Source of the DNA: JACPRL01 sp035573715
GTDB lineage: Bacteria > Acidobacteriota > Terriglobia > Acidiferrales > 2-02-FULL-67-57
Length of the DNA stretch: 64,000 nucleotides
Assembly (NCBI GenBank): GCA_035573715.1
Contig: DATLZZ010000014.1
Span: forward strand, 1 to 64,000
Direction: 5' to 3'
The notes beneath the pieces are model-generated. The model was not told the DNA's origin and searched no databases. It worked only from the letters and a program-made list of their open reading frames with translations. A program made the translations under genes and the position numbers. Each line of letters opens with the position of its first letter. Position 1 is the stretch's first letter. This document shows positions 35,396-44,709 of the stretch, piece after piece.

Positions 35396-35812
35396 ATGAG
35401 GGAAGCGAAAAAAAATCCGCCGAAGGGGTTGAAGAAAGTCATCGTGCGGCCGGTGGAGTTCCGGCGGACGATTGCGCACTACGACCGGCGACTGCCGCCG
35501 GTCGTCTCCACGCCCTCGATGATCGGCCAGATGGAGGTGGCCGCCGCGCTGCTGCTGCAGCCGTTTCTTCCCAAGGGCGCCATCTCCGTGGGCACGCACA
35601 TCAACGTCAGCCACGTCGCTCCGGCCACGGTAGGCGAAAAGCTGCGCGTCACCGCCAGCTTCGTCCGCGCCTACAAACCGAAAAACTCGGGCCGGCTGCG
35701 CTATGTGTTTGAGGTCGAAGCGCGCGTCGGCAAGCGCCTCATCGGCGTCGGCGAGGTCGAGCGCGCCGTCGTCGCCCCCGCCTTCTCAGGAAAACCGCCA
35801 GGAAAGAAATAG
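35396..35812 (+). CDS. FlK-like hotdog thioesterase
   Basis: 138 residues, single hotdog domain. The FlK-type catalytic positions appear to be retained: Thr in 'VVSTPSMIG', Glu in 'QMEVAAALL', His in 'VGTHINVSHVAPA'. These enzymes hydrolyse acyl-CoA thioesters. An AAGGAAGAAAGG ribosome site precedes ATG. It is co-transcribed with hemL (15 nt gap). Confidence 0.8.
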   Translation: MREAKKNPPKGLKKVIVRPVEFRRTIAHYDRRLPPVVSTPSMIGQMEVAAALLLQPFLPKGAISVGTHINVSHVAPATVGEKLRVTASFVRAYKPKNSGRLRYVFEVEARVGKRLIGVGEVERAVVAPAFSGKPPGKK

Positions 35813-35847
35813 AGCCGCAGGCTATTAGGACTGCCCGCCACCAGGTT

Positions 35848-35980
35848 CTCGACAATCTGTTCTGACCTCCTACTTTCGGGCCCAACGTAGGGCGCGCCGC
35901 AGAAAGGTGGAGGGTCAGAATCTGCCATGGCGCGCGGTTTCTTCTCCAGAATCCCAGACGAGCTCCTTCCGGTTGTCGAG
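35848..35980. repeat. Nested inverted-repeat element
   Basis: Inner arms TTCTGACCTCCTACTTTC (35860-35877) and GAAAGGTGGAGGGTCAGAA (35902-35920) pair imperfectly around a GC-rich centre. Outer arms CTCGACAA (35848-35855) and TTGTCGAG (35973-35980) pair exactly. It occupies the 200 bp gap before the broken Het-C gene. It might be a mobile palindromic repeat or a transcript hairpin; no ORF is present. Confidence 0.55.
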
Positions 35981-36021
35981 TTACGGGCGGACGCCACCCT
36001 AAACAGGAGGAACTAGCGTGT

Positions 36022-37469
36022 TGACCACTCTCAAAGAGATCTTCCGGCCGACTCGAGCGAAGATCCGAGGCCCTGGCATCAATCACCCGAGTTGTGGAGG
36101 GAGAGACGGTGCGCTTTTCAGAGCGAGCGCGTGGCCAGATCAGTTGCTCGAACATCTCCGAGGACCTTCGCCAAACAGAACCCGAACTTCACTTCGATAA
36201 TGAGTCATTCTCCGCGGCCACACTTCGCCTCCGCCTTTGGAAGCAGGACATCATTTCCCAGCTCGCCGGTTCGTCTACTCCGGATGGAGAGGCGGCGCGG
36301 AAGCTGCTCGGTCAAGCCTTGCATACACTGCAGGACTTCTATTCCCATACCAACTGGATCAATCTCTCCCCCTATGGTCAAAGCACCGACGACCGGCTCG
36401 GCGTAATAGATTACGGGCCCGGCGCGAGCCAGCCCCCAACTGCAGGTCCGGGTCTCGAGGTTTCTACGTCCAAGACGAACCCGTAGCCCCCGGCCCGCAC
36501 ACCGGATTGGCCAGCCTGCTGGGGCCTTTCCAAACTGCCACCTTCAGCCTGATGTCGCTGGCGGGCGCAACGCTTCAAACAATTGAACTGGCCCAGGGAC
36601 ATCCGAACGCGGCTGCACAGGATTTCGTCGGCCAATTCACTATTCCCGCTCGGCCGTTTAGGGTGGCGGTGAGCGGCGTGACTACGAGCGGCCAGCCCTA
36701 CCAGCGTGTTTTCCCTGCGATGTACGGCCCGGCGCCATTCATCAACCCCGGCGGCGTGGTGAACGCCGCCAGTTTTGCCGCCGGCGCACCTGGGGCCGCC
36801 GGCAGCATCGCCTCGGTCTTCGGAACCAACCTAGCGCTTGAGACTGCTTCCGCGCCTTCCACACCGCTCCCGACTACTTTGGGCGAGGCGCAGATGGTAT
36901 TCAACGCCGATTCACCAGCGCCCCTCTTCTTCACATCTCCTAACCAAGTGAACATTCAGATTCCCTGGAATCTAAACCAGGCCTCTTTGACGGACAACAT
37001 CGAGGGACTACCGAGTCCCCTCATCACGGTAAACCTCGCCCCGTTTGCGCCGGGGATTTACACGACCAACAGTATGGGCACGGGCCAAGGGAACATCATC
37101 ATCGCCAACACCAACCCTCCTGCCATCGCCGCGCCCACAGGGGCTTTCCCCGGCTCGCGTCCGGTAGTGCGGGGCAGCGAGTACATTTCCATCTACTGCA
37201 CGGGGCTGGGTGCGGTTACCAACCAGCCGGCCAGCGGCTCCCCGGCTTCCGCCAGCCCGTTGTCGCAGGCCACCACCACGCCCACCGTAAGCATAGGCGG
37301 CGTCGCGGCCACAGTGACCTTCTCGGGCTTGGCGCCGGGCCTAGCCGGTTTGTATCAAGTCAACGCCTTAGTCCCCGCCACCGCCCCCATCGGCGACGCA
37401 GTTCCAGTTGTGCTGAGCATTGGCACCGCGACTTCCAACACTGTCACCATTGCTGTCAAGCAACCCTAG
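36022..37469 (+). pseudogene. Broken Het-C-like / TIGR03437-domain secreted protein
   Basis: Two frames together resemble one protein. Up to 36486, one frame encodes a Het-C-like segment: 'EPELHFDNESF' and 'LLGQALHTLQDFYSHTNWINL'. From about 36460 another frame continues with 'VAVSGVTTSGQPYQRVFPAMY' and then the ~250-residue C-terminal domain of Solibacter type (TIGR03437): 'VNAASFAAGAPGAAGSIASVFGTNL', 'LFFTSPNQVNIQIPW', 'YCTGLGAVTNQPASG', 'GLAGLYQVNALVP'. The first frame stops before the C-terminal domain. There is no good start and no signal peptide, and the middle domain expected of full relatives is absent. It is probably a relic of an exported adhesin-like protein. Confidence 0.75.
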
Positions 37470-37489
37470 GAGGTCACACAAGCCGCGGC

Positions 37490-38143
37490 TCAGCCGGCGG
37501 GGTCGCCGGTCTTCTCGCGGAAGTAGGCGCGCCAGCTTTCGGGCAGCGCCGGGACCTCCATCGCGCGCTGCAGCAGCGCGCGGTTGTCTTTCTCGAAGGC
37601 ATAGAGCCGCGTGATGTCGCTCACGGTGACCTTGCCCGCGTCGCGGCGCAGCAACTCAATCGCGTCGCCCGCGCCCACCTCCCCTTCGCGCAGCACGCGC
37701 AGATAGAAACCCGTGCGGCGGCTGTGCAAGAAGCGCTTCAGCATGTCCGGCCGCCCGAAGCGGAACGCCAGCTTGTAGCAGGGCGGCCGCGGCTGCGTCA
37801 CCGCAAACTCTGCCGTGCCGACGCGCAACCAGTCGCCGATGTTGAGCTCGTCCTCCCGAAATCCTTCGACCGTGAAGTTTTCTCCGAACACGCCCCAGGG
37901 CAGCTCGGCGTCCGGCAATTCTTTGCGCCAGTAGTCGTAATGTTCGCGCGGATACGCATAAATGGCCTTGTCGGGCCCGCCGTGCACGTTCAGGTCGGCC
38001 TGCCGGTCGCCGTCGAGGTTCAGCGTGCGCACCGCCACCCGCCCCGCCACCGGCGACTTGAAGATGCCGGTGACAATCTCCTGGCCGTTCGGCTCGAACC
38101 GCCGCGGCAGCCCCACATTGACCGAAACCAGCCTCACCGTCAC
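37490..38143 (-). CDS. MOSC domain protein (YiiM-like)
   Basis: 217 residues. The MOSC core is clear: 'VAVRTLNLDGDRQADLNVHGGPDKAIYAYP', 'WGVFGENFTVEGF', and the conserved Cys in 'TQPRPPCYKLAFRFG'. It is followed by a C-terminal 3-alpha domain. YiiM-type proteins handle molybdenum-cofactor-bound sulfur and reduce hydroxylated bases. GTG at 38143 is the likely start; TTG at 38152 is also open. Confidence 0.85.
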   Translation of the reverse strand: MTVRLVSVNVGLPRRFEPNGQEIVTGIFKSPVAGRVAVRTLNLDGDRQADLNVHGGPDKAIYAYPREHYDYWRKELPDAELPWGVFGENFTVEGFREDELNIGDWLRVGTAEFAVTQPRPPCYKLAFRFGRPDMLKRFLHSRRTGFYLRVLREGEVGAGDAIELLRRDAGKVTVSDITRLYAFEKDNRALLQRAMEVPALPESWRAYFREKTGDPAG

Positions 38144-38225
38144 ACCGTCCAAGCAAGTGAGAGCGACGCCATTGGTTCGATGACGCCGTACTCAGCCGGG
38201 ATTCTACTCCAGCAGCGGCGGCACC

Positions 38226-38254
38226 TTGAGGGTTTGGTGCCCGCGTGTTACTTT
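38226..38254 (+). promoter_or_regulatory. Promoter of tRNA-Leu
   Basis: TTGAGG (38226-38231), 17 nt, TACTTT (38249-38254); transcription would start near 38261, just before the tRNA. Confidence 0.5.
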
Positions 38255-38269
38255 AGGATTTCTCCACGT

Positions 38270-38358
38270 GCTGGAGTGGCGGAACTGGCAGACGCGCCGG
38301 ACTCAAAATCCGGTGGGGCTCACCCCCCGTGAGGGTTCGACTCCCTCCTCCAGCACCA
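38270..38358 (+). tRNA. tRNA-Leu (anticodon CAA)
   Basis: 89 nt. Acceptor arms GCTGGAG and CTCCAGC pair fully, and ACCA is encoded at the 3' end. The anticodon stem is CCGGA/TCCGG with loop CTCAAAA, giving CAA. A long variable arm (about GGGCTCACCCCCCGTGAG) and the T-arm GGTTCGACTCC are typical of class II leucine tRNAs. It reads UUG codons. Confidence 0.95.
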
Positions 38359-38410
38359 GAAACGGGCGGGGAGCGGGGAGTGGCATCGTCCGCGGGGAGA
38401 ATCTCTGCTG

Positions 38411-39526
38411 ATGAGATTGACGCAGGCAATCCAACTCATGCCAGCGGTCGCGCTGGCGGCGGCGCTCGCCGGCTGCACGCGGGAGCAGTCGGCGGCGACG
38501 GGGCCGCCTCCGGCGCCGGTGGTCGTTGCCCAAGCGACGCAGGAAACCGTGCCGGTGGAAGTCTCAGCCATCGCCAACGTCGAAGCCTATTCCACGGTTT
38601 CGGTGAAAGCGCAGGTGGATGGCCAACTCCTGCAAGTGCACTTCCGCGAAGGTGACGACGTCAGGCAGGGTCAGCTCCTCTTCTCCCTCGACCCGCGACC
38701 TTTTGAAGCCGCACTTAACCAGGCCGAAGCCAACCTGGCCCGCGACCAAGCCCAACTCGAAAATGCCCGCGCCCAATACCGCCGCTACGAGAAGCTCCTC
38801 CAGGAAGGCGTAACCTCTCAGGAACAGTACGACCAGGTGCGAACCGCAGCGGAAGCCCTGGAGGCCGTGGTGCGCGCCGATAAGGCCGCCGTCGAAACCG
38901 CCCGCCTGCGCCTGAGCTATTGCGCCATCAGCTCACCCCTTGACGGCCGCACGGGCAGCCTCATCGTGCACGCCGGCAACCTGGTCAAAGCCAACGACGA
39001 CCCGCCGCTGGTGGTCATCAATCAGATCAACCCCATCTTCGTCAGCTTTACGCTGCCCGAACAGCATCTGGCCGAAGTGAAGAAGTACATGGCGCGAGGG
39101 AAGCTGGCGGTTGAGGCTACGGTGCCCGATGCTCCGGGCGCGCCCGAGCGCGGCACCGTCAGCTTTGTCGATAACACCGTCGACACCGCCACCGGCACCA
39201 TCCGCCTCAAGGCTGTCTTTCCCAACACGGCGCGGCGGCTCTGGCCCGGGCAGTTTGTGAACGTCTCGGTGCGGTTCACCGAGCGGCCCAACTCCATCGT
39301 AGTACCCTCCTCGGCGATTCAGACGGGGCAGAGCGGCTCCTATGTGTTTGTGGTCAAGTCAGACCAGACCGTCGACCTGCGCCCCGTCACTACCGGCATC
39401 TCCGCCAACGGCAAGACAGTGATTGAAAGCGGCGTCAACGCTGGTGAGACCGTCGTCACTGACGGCCAGCTCCGCCTTATCCCCGGCGCCAAGGTGACTA
39501 TCAAGAGCTCTCTTGCAGGAAGCTAG
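38411..39526 (+). CDS. RND efflux periplasmic adaptor lipoprotein
   Basis: 371 residues. The lipobox LAGC places the lipidated Cys at residue 22. Then come a lipoyl/barrel-sandwich segment, an alpha-hairpin coiled coil (about 90-150, 'LARDQAQLENARAQYRRYEKLL'), and a beta-barrel domain with 'DNTVDTATGTIRLKAVFPN'. It would link the RND pump downstream to an outer-membrane channel. The pump gene starts 3 nt after its stop. Confidence 0.93.
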   Translation: MRLTQAIQLMPAVALAAALAGCTREQSAATGPPPAPVVVAQATQETVPVEVSAIANVEAYSTVSVKAQVDGQLLQVHFREGDDVRQGQLLFSLDPRPFEAALNQAEANLARDQAQLENARAQYRRYEKLLQEGVTSQEQYDQVRTAAEALEAVVRADKAAVETARLRLSYCAISSPLDGRTGSLIVHAGNLVKANDDPPLVVINQINPIFVSFTLPEQHLAEVKKYMARGKLAVEATVPDAPGAPERGTVSFVDNTVDTATGTIRLKAVFPNTARRLWPGQFVNVSVRFTERPNSIVVPSSAIQTGQSGSYVFVVKSDQTVDLRPVTTGISANGKTVIESGVNAGETVVTDGQLRLIPGAKVTIKSSLAGS

Positions 39527-39529
39527 CGT

Positions 39530-42500
39530 ATGAACCTCCCCGAACTGTGCATCCGGCGGCCCATCGCCACCACGCTGCTGATGCTGGCTATCCTGGTGTT
39601 CGGGTTGTTCGCCTACACCTTCCTGCCGGTCAGTGACCTCCCCAACGTGGACTTCCCCACGCTGGTGGTCTTTGCCACCTTGCCCGGGGCCAGTCCGGAA
39701 ACCATGGCCTCCTCGGTGGCCACGCCGCTCGAGAAGCAGTTCTCCACCATCGCTGGCCTGGATTCGATGACTTCGGTCAACACCCTCGGGGTCTCACAAA
39801 TCACGTTGCAGTTCACGCTCGAGCGCGACATTGACGCTGCCGCCCAGGACGTGCAGGCCGCCATCACCCAGGCCTCGGGGCAACTGCCGCGCGACATGCC
39901 CAGCCCGCCGTCGTTCCGCAAGGTCAACCCCGCCGACCAGCCGATTCTCTACGTGGCGGTGAGCTCGCCTACCCTGCCGCTTTACATGGTGGATGAGTAC
40001 GCTCAGACCTTCCTCTCCCAGCGAATCTCGATGATTCCCGGCGTGGCCCAGGTGCAGGTCTTCGGCACCCAAAAGTACTCCGTGAGGGTGCAGCTCGACC
40101 CCAAGAAACTTGCCAACCGCCAACTGGGCATTGACGAAGTGACGCAGGCGCTGCAGGAGGCCAACGTCAACCTGCCGACGGGAACGCTGTGGGGCCACGA
40201 CAAAGCGGTAACGGTCGAGGCCAGCGGGCAGTTGACCCGGGCCGCCGCCTATCGCCCGGTGATTGTCGCCTACCGCCAGGGCCGCCCGGTGCGGTTGGAG
40301 GACCTGGGGCAGGTGATCGACAGCGTCGAAAACGACAAGGTGGCGAGTTGGTACAACAACGAGCGCGCCGTCGTGCTCGCCATCCAGCGCCAGCCTGGCA
40401 CCAACACCGTGCAGGTGGTGGACAGCATCCGGGCGCTGTTCCCGTCGTTCCGCGAGCAATTGCCGCCCTCAGTCAAGCTGAACATCCTCTACGACCGCTC
40501 GGTGTCCATCCGCGAATCGGTGCGCGACGTCAAGTTCACCCTGCAACTGGCCGTCTTTCTGGTCATCCTGGTCATCTTCCTCTTTCTGCGAAAGCTCTCG
40601 GCCACGCTGATTCCGGCGCTGGCGCTGCCTTTCTCCATCATTGGCACCTTCATGGTGATGTACCTGCTGGGCTACTCGGTGGACAACCTGTCGCTGATGG
40701 CCCTCACGCTTTCGGTCGGCTTTGTGGTGGATGACGCCATCGTGATGCTGGAAAACATCGTCCGCCACGTGGAGATGGGCGAGGGTGTGCTCGAGGCCGC
40801 GTTGAAAGGCTCGCGCGAAGTCGGCTTTACGATTCTTTCGATGACGCTCTCGCTGGTCGCCGTGTTTCTGCCGGTTCTCTTCATGGGCGGAATTCTCGGG
40901 CGGCTGCTGCACGAGTTCGCCGTCACCATCAGCGCCGCCATTCTGATTTCCGGCGTCGTCTCCCTGACGCTCACGCCCATGCTCTGCAGCCGCTTCCTGC
41001 GCGAGCACCACGAGGAGAAGCACGGCTGGCTGTTCAATGCCTTCGAGCGCGCCCACCAGGCGTTGGTGCACGCCTACGAGGTCACGCTGGAAGCCGTCCT
41101 CCGCCACCGGCTGGCCACCATCGTGATTTCCGCCCTGATGCTGGTGGTGACCGTCGACCTCTTCCTCCGCATCCCCAAAGGCTTCCTGCCCAGCGAGGAC
41201 CTGGGCTCGATCTTCGTCTTCACCGAGGCGCAGGAAGGGATTTCCTTCGACGCCATGGTCGAGCACCAGAAAATCCTGGCCGCCATCGCCCTGGAAGACC
41301 CGGCGGTGAACAACGTGATGTCGAGCGTGGGCGGCGGCGGCGGCGCCAGCGGCATCAATACCGGCCGCCTCTTCATTCGTTTGAAGCCCCGTGCCGAGCG
41401 GCCGCACTTGGACGTGGTGATGGAGCGGCTGCGGCCGCGGCTGTCCGTCGTGCCCGGCATTCGTGCCTTTATGCAAAACCTCCCGCCCATCCGCATCGGC
41501 GGCCAGCTCACCAAGAGCCTCTACCAGTTCACGCTGCAGAGCCCGGACACCGAAGTTCTCTACCCGACCTCGATGCAGTTTCTCGATCAGGTGCGGCAGT
41601 TGCCCGGCCTGCGCGATGTCACCAGCGACCTCCAGATCAAGAACCCGGAAGTGAACGTCGAGATTGACCGCGACAAAGCTTCCGCGCTGGGCGTGACCGC
41701 GCGCCAGATTGAAGACGCGCTCTACTCCGCCTACGGCTCCCGTCAAGTCTCCACCATCTACGCCCCCAACAATCAGTACCGCGTGATTGTGGAGCTCGAG
41801 CCCCGCTACCAGCGCGACGCCTCGGCGCTCTCGATGCTCTACGTTCGCTCTTCAACCGGGAGGCTGGTGCCGCTCAATGCCGTGGCCCGGCTGACGCCCA
41901 GCGTGGGGCCGCTCTCGGTCCAGCACCTCGGCCAGCTTCCGGCCGTGACCATCTCGTTCAACCTGGAGCCCGGCACTTCGCTGGGCGAAGCCGTGGATCG
42001 CGTGCGCGAGCTCTCCCGCACCGCGCTCCCCACCAGCGTCAGCACCAGCTTCCAGGGTACCGCCCAGGCCTTTGAGTCCTCCTTGCGCGGCCTCGGCCTG
42101 CTGCTGTTGATGGCCGTGCTGGTCATCTACATTGTGCTGGGCGTGCTCTACGAGAGCTTCATCCACCCGCTGACCATTCTCTCCGGCCTGCCTTCGGCCG
42201 GCCTGGGGGCGCTGCTGGCGCTGATGGCCTTCGGGATGGAGATGAACCTCTACGGCTTCGTTGGCGTCATCCTGCTCATCGGCATCGTCAAGAAGAACGC
42301 CATCATGATGATTGACTTTGCCCTGGAAGCACAGCGCCACGGCCTGCCGCCCGAGCGCGCCATCTTCCAAGGCGCCCTCATCCGCTTCCGCCCCATCATG
42401 ATGACCACCATGGCGGCGCTGATGGGCACCCTGCCCATCGCCATCGGCTACGGTGCCGGCGGCGACGCCCGCCAGCCGCTGGGCGTGGCGGTGGTCGGCG

Positions 42501-42628
42501 GGCTGGTGTTCTCCCAGTTCGTTACCCTCTACCTCACCCCGGTCTTCTACCTCTACATGGAATCGCTCCAGCGCTGGATCCGCGGCCGCCGCGTCCCGGT
42601 CACCGAGCTGGCCCCCGCCCACGACTAG
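39530..42628 (+). CDS. RND multidrug efflux permease (MdtB/C-AcrB type)
   Basis: 1032 residues, twelve transmembrane helices with two large periplasmic loops. The proton-relay residues are present: 'VGFVVDDAIVMLENIVRH' (Asp-Asp in TM4) and 'IGIVKKNAIMMIDFA' (Lys in TM10). The N-terminal 'CIRRPIATTLLMLAILVFGLF' is typical of hydrophobe exporters. It works with the adaptor upstream and probably the TolC-like channel at 43350. Confidence 0.96.
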   Translation: MNLPELCIRRPIATTLLMLAILVFGLFAYTFLPVSDLPNVDFPTLVVFATLPGASPETMASSVATPLEKQFSTIAGLDSMTSVNTLGVSQITLQFTLERDIDAAAQDVQAAITQASGQLPRDMPSPPSFRKVNPADQPILYVAVSSPTLPLYMVDEYAQTFLSQRISMIPGVAQVQVFGTQKYSVRVQLDPKKLANRQLGIDEVTQALQEANVNLPTGTLWGHDKAVTVEASGQLTRAAAYRPVIVAYRQGRPVRLEDLGQVIDSVENDKVASWYNNERAVVLAIQRQPGTNTVQVVDSIRALFPSFREQLPPSVKLNILYDRSVSIRESVRDVKFTLQLAVFLVILVIFLFLRKLSATLIPALALPFSIIGTFMVMYLLGYSVDNLSLMALTLSVGFVVDDAIVMLENIVRHVEMGEGVLEAALKGSREVGFTILSMTLSLVAVFLPVLFMGGILGRLLHEFAVTISAAILISGVVSLTLTPMLCSRFLREHHEEKHGWLFNAFERAHQALVHAYEVTLEAVLRHRLATIVISALMLVVTVDLFLRIPKGFLPSEDLGSIFVFTEAQEGISFDAMVEHQKILAAIALEDPAVNNVMSSVGGGGGASGINTGRLFIRLKPRAERPHLDVVMERLRPRLSVVPGIRAFMQNLPPIRIGGQLTKSLYQFTLQSPDTEVLYPTSMQFLDQVRQLPGLRDVTSDLQIKNPEVNVEIDRDKASALGVTARQIEDALYSAYGSRQVSTIYAPNNQYRVIVELEPRYQRDASALSMLYVRSSTGRLVPLNAVARLTPSVGPLSVQHLGQLPAVTISFNLEPGTSLGEAVDRVRELSRTALPTSVSTSFQGTAQAFESSLRGLGLLLLMAVLVIYIVLGVLYESFIHPLTILSGLPSAGLGALLALMAFGMEMNLYGFVGVILLIGIVKKNAIMMIDFALEAQRHGLPPERAIFQGALIRFRPIMMTTMAALMGTLPIAIGYGAGGDARQPLGVAVVGGLVFSQFVTLYLTPVFYLYMESLQRWIRGRRVPVTELAPAHD

Positions 42629-42640
42629 CTTCCTCCCGCC

Positions 42641-42658
42641 TGCCGCGGGGCATTTTTG
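42641..42658 (+). terminator. Possible short intrinsic terminator
   Basis: TGCC-GCGG-GGCA directly followed by TTTTTG, 12 nt after the RND stop. The stem is only 4 bp, so strength is doubtful; it would separate the pump from tetR. Confidence 0.4.
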
Positions 42659-42669
42659 TCTTGCCAGGA

Positions 42670-42710
42670 ATATATGACCTATGGTCATATATGAGCATAG
42701 GTCATATATA
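42670..42710 (+). promoter_or_regulatory. Likely TetR operator overlapping the tetR start codon
   Basis: A perfect palindrome, ATATATGACC-TAT-GGTCATATAT (42670-42692), is followed by a third half-site GGTCATATAT (42700-42709) ending on the A of the ATG. This AT-rich block stands out in GC-rich surroundings. Binding would block both transcription and initiation of the repressor gene. Confidence 0.75.
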
Positions 42711-43345
42711 TGCCTACGGCGACCCTGGACACCGCCGCCCGCAATCGGGGACGCCGCGCCCGCCGCAAGGCCGAGCTCCGCCAGCGCATCCTGCACGCCG
42801 CCTTTGAGCTCTTCGCCCGCCAGGGGTTCTTCCTCACCACCGTTGAGCAAATCACCGAGGCCGCCGACGTCGCCAAAGGTACCTTCTTCAACTACTTCCC
42901 CACCAAGGAGCACGTGCTGGGCGGCTTCGGCGACATGCAGTTGGCGCGCATTGAGGCGGCGGTGACGGAGGCACGCCTCGGGCGCCGTCCGGCGAAGGAG
43001 ATTCTCCACCGGCTCATCCACGCCCTGGCGGAAGCGCCGGGACGCAGCCAGTCGCTGGTGCGCAGCATGATGGTGGCGAATCTTTCTAGTGAAGCGGTGC
43101 GGGCCGTCCTGCGTCGCAAGCTGATGCGCGGGCGCCGCCTGCTGGCGGAAATCATCGCCTACGGCCAGCGCCGTGGAGAGATCACTCGCCGGCGCAAGCC
43201 CATCGAGCTGGCGCGGCTTTTCCAGCAGGTGACGCTGGGCACCTTTCTCATCTGGGCGGCCTTTCCGCAATCGAAGCTCGACGGCTGGATCGAGCCCACC
43301 TTTGAGCTCTACTGGTCCGGCGTTACGGCCGACCATCGAGGTTGA
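42710..43345 (+). CDS. TetR-family repressor
   Basis: 211 residues. The TetR DNA-binding domain is at 25-75: 'RILHAAFELFARQGFFLTTVEQITEAADVAKGTFFNYFPTKE'. The rest is helical ligand-binding sequence. No Shine-Dalgarno is visible; the operator fills the leader. It lies between the RND pump and the TolC-type gene and so probably regulates the efflux block, at least the downstream part. Confidence 0.9.
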   Translation: MPTATLDTAARNRGRRARRKAELRQRILHAAFELFARQGFFLTTVEQITEAADVAKGTFFNYFPTKEHVLGGFGDMQLARIEAAVTEARLGRRPAKEILHRLIHALAEAPGRSQSLVRSMMVANLSSEAVRAVLRRKLMRGRRLLAEIIAYGQRRGEITRRRKPIELARLFQQVTLGTFLIWAAFPQSKLDGWIEPTFELYWSGVTADHRG

Positions 43346-43349
43346 CGTC

Positions 43350-44687
43350 ATGCCTACACGAAGAAAGTTGAGAATGCTTCTCTCTCTTTTAGCGATAACG
43401 CTTGCTCTGGCCGCGAACGCGCCGGCGCAGACACCGCGCCGGCTCACGCTCAAGGAAGCCATCGAGCGGGGCCTGCAGCACAACCTGCGCGTGCTGGTAG
43501 CCGGCACGCAGATCGAAGAAGCGCAGGGCACGCGCCAACGCCGCTTGTCCGCGCTGCTGCCGGTGGCGCGCGCCGAGACTTACGCCAACCTGCAGAACCG
43601 CAATCTGCGAGCCTTCGGCCTCAACGCCCCGGGCATTCCGGACGTCATCGGCCCGTTCTCGAACTTCGACGTACGTGCCTACGTCGAGCAGCCGATTCTC
43701 GACCTGCGCAGCTACCGCCGCTGGCAGGCCAGCCAACAGCAGGAACGCGCTACGCGCGAGCAATATCAGGACGTGCGGGAGCTCATCATCCGCCAGGTAG
43801 CGTCGCTCTACCTGAATGCGCAGGCAGCGGACGCGCGCGCGACTGCGGCTGCCTCGCGTGTCGCCACCGCGCAGGCGCTCTACGAGATGGCGCGCGATCA
43901 GCGCCAGGCGGGCGTGGCTACCGGCGTCGATGTGCTGCGCGCTCAGGTCGAGCTGGCCAATGAGCAGCAGCGGCTGCTCGAAGCGCGCAACACGGCGCAG
44001 CAGGCGCGGTTGATACTGGCGCGGGCCATTGGGCTCAACCTCGGCGAGCCGCTGGAGCTGGCCGAGCCGCTGGAATACAACACGCTGCCCTCGCCGGACA
44101 TTCCGAGCGCGCTGGCGGGGGCGCTCGAGCGCCGCCCCGACTATCTCGCTCTGCAAACGCAGCAGCAGGCGCTGGCCACCGAGCTCCAGGCCAACCGGGC
44201 GCGCTACTACCCGCGGCTCGGTTTCGCCGGCAACATCGGCGGGCTCGGGCGCGCCTACAGCGAGATGAAAACCACCGGGCTGATGCAGGGCACGCTCTCC
44301 ATCACGTTATTCGACGCCGACCGCAAGGGCGAGCGCATGGAGCTCGAAAGTCGTCGTCGGCGGCTTGAGCATCAACTGGCCGACCTGCGGCAGGGCATCG
44401 AGCAGGAAATCCGCGACGCGCTGCTGCTGCTGGAGTCGGCGGCCGACGAGGTCAGCGTCGCCGCGCAGGGACGCACGCTGGCAGAGCGCGAGCTGGAGAT
44501 GGCCCGCGATCGCTTCCAGGCCGGCGTGACCAACAACATTGAAGTTATTACGGCTCAGGAGGCGCTGGCGCGGGCGCAGGAGAACTACATCTTCGCCGTT
44601 ACGCGCCACACTGACGCCAAGTCGGCCCTGGCCCGAGCGCTGGGCGGGCTGGAAGAAAGCTATCCGCAGTTTCTGAACGTGCACTGA
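43350..44687 (+). CDS. TolC-family outer-membrane efflux channel
   Basis: 445 residues. A signal peptide (about 1-27) is followed by two outer-membrane-efflux repeats ('LTLKEAIERGLQHNLRVLVAG' at the first start; 'IPSALAGALERRPDYLALQTQQQAL' at the second) with long helical barrels and the C-terminal 'GVTNNIEVITAQEALARAQENYIFA'. It starts 4 nt after tetR. It could serve both the RND pump upstream and the ABC exporter downstream. Confidence 0.93.
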   Translation: MPTRRKLRMLLSLLAITLALAANAPAQTPRRLTLKEAIERGLQHNLRVLVAGTQIEEAQGTRQRRLSALLPVARAETYANLQNRNLRAFGLNAPGIPDVIGPFSNFDVRAYVEQPILDLRSYRRWQASQQQERATREQYQDVRELIIRQVASLYLNAQAADARATAAASRVATAQALYEMARDQRQAGVATGVDVLRAQVELANEQQRLLEARNTAQQARLILARAIGLNLGEPLELAEPLEYNTLPSPDIPSALAGALERRPDYLALQTQQQALATELQANRARYYPRLGFAGNIGGLGRAYSEMKTTGLMQGTLSITLFDADRKGERMELESRRRRLEHQLADLRQGIEQEIRDALLLLESAADEVSVAAQGRTLAERELEMARDRFQAGVTNNIEVITAQEALARAQENYIFAVTRHTDAKSALARALGGLEESYPQFLNVH

Positions 44688-44709
44688 GGCGCGGGGGTGA
44701 GGTGAGGCC

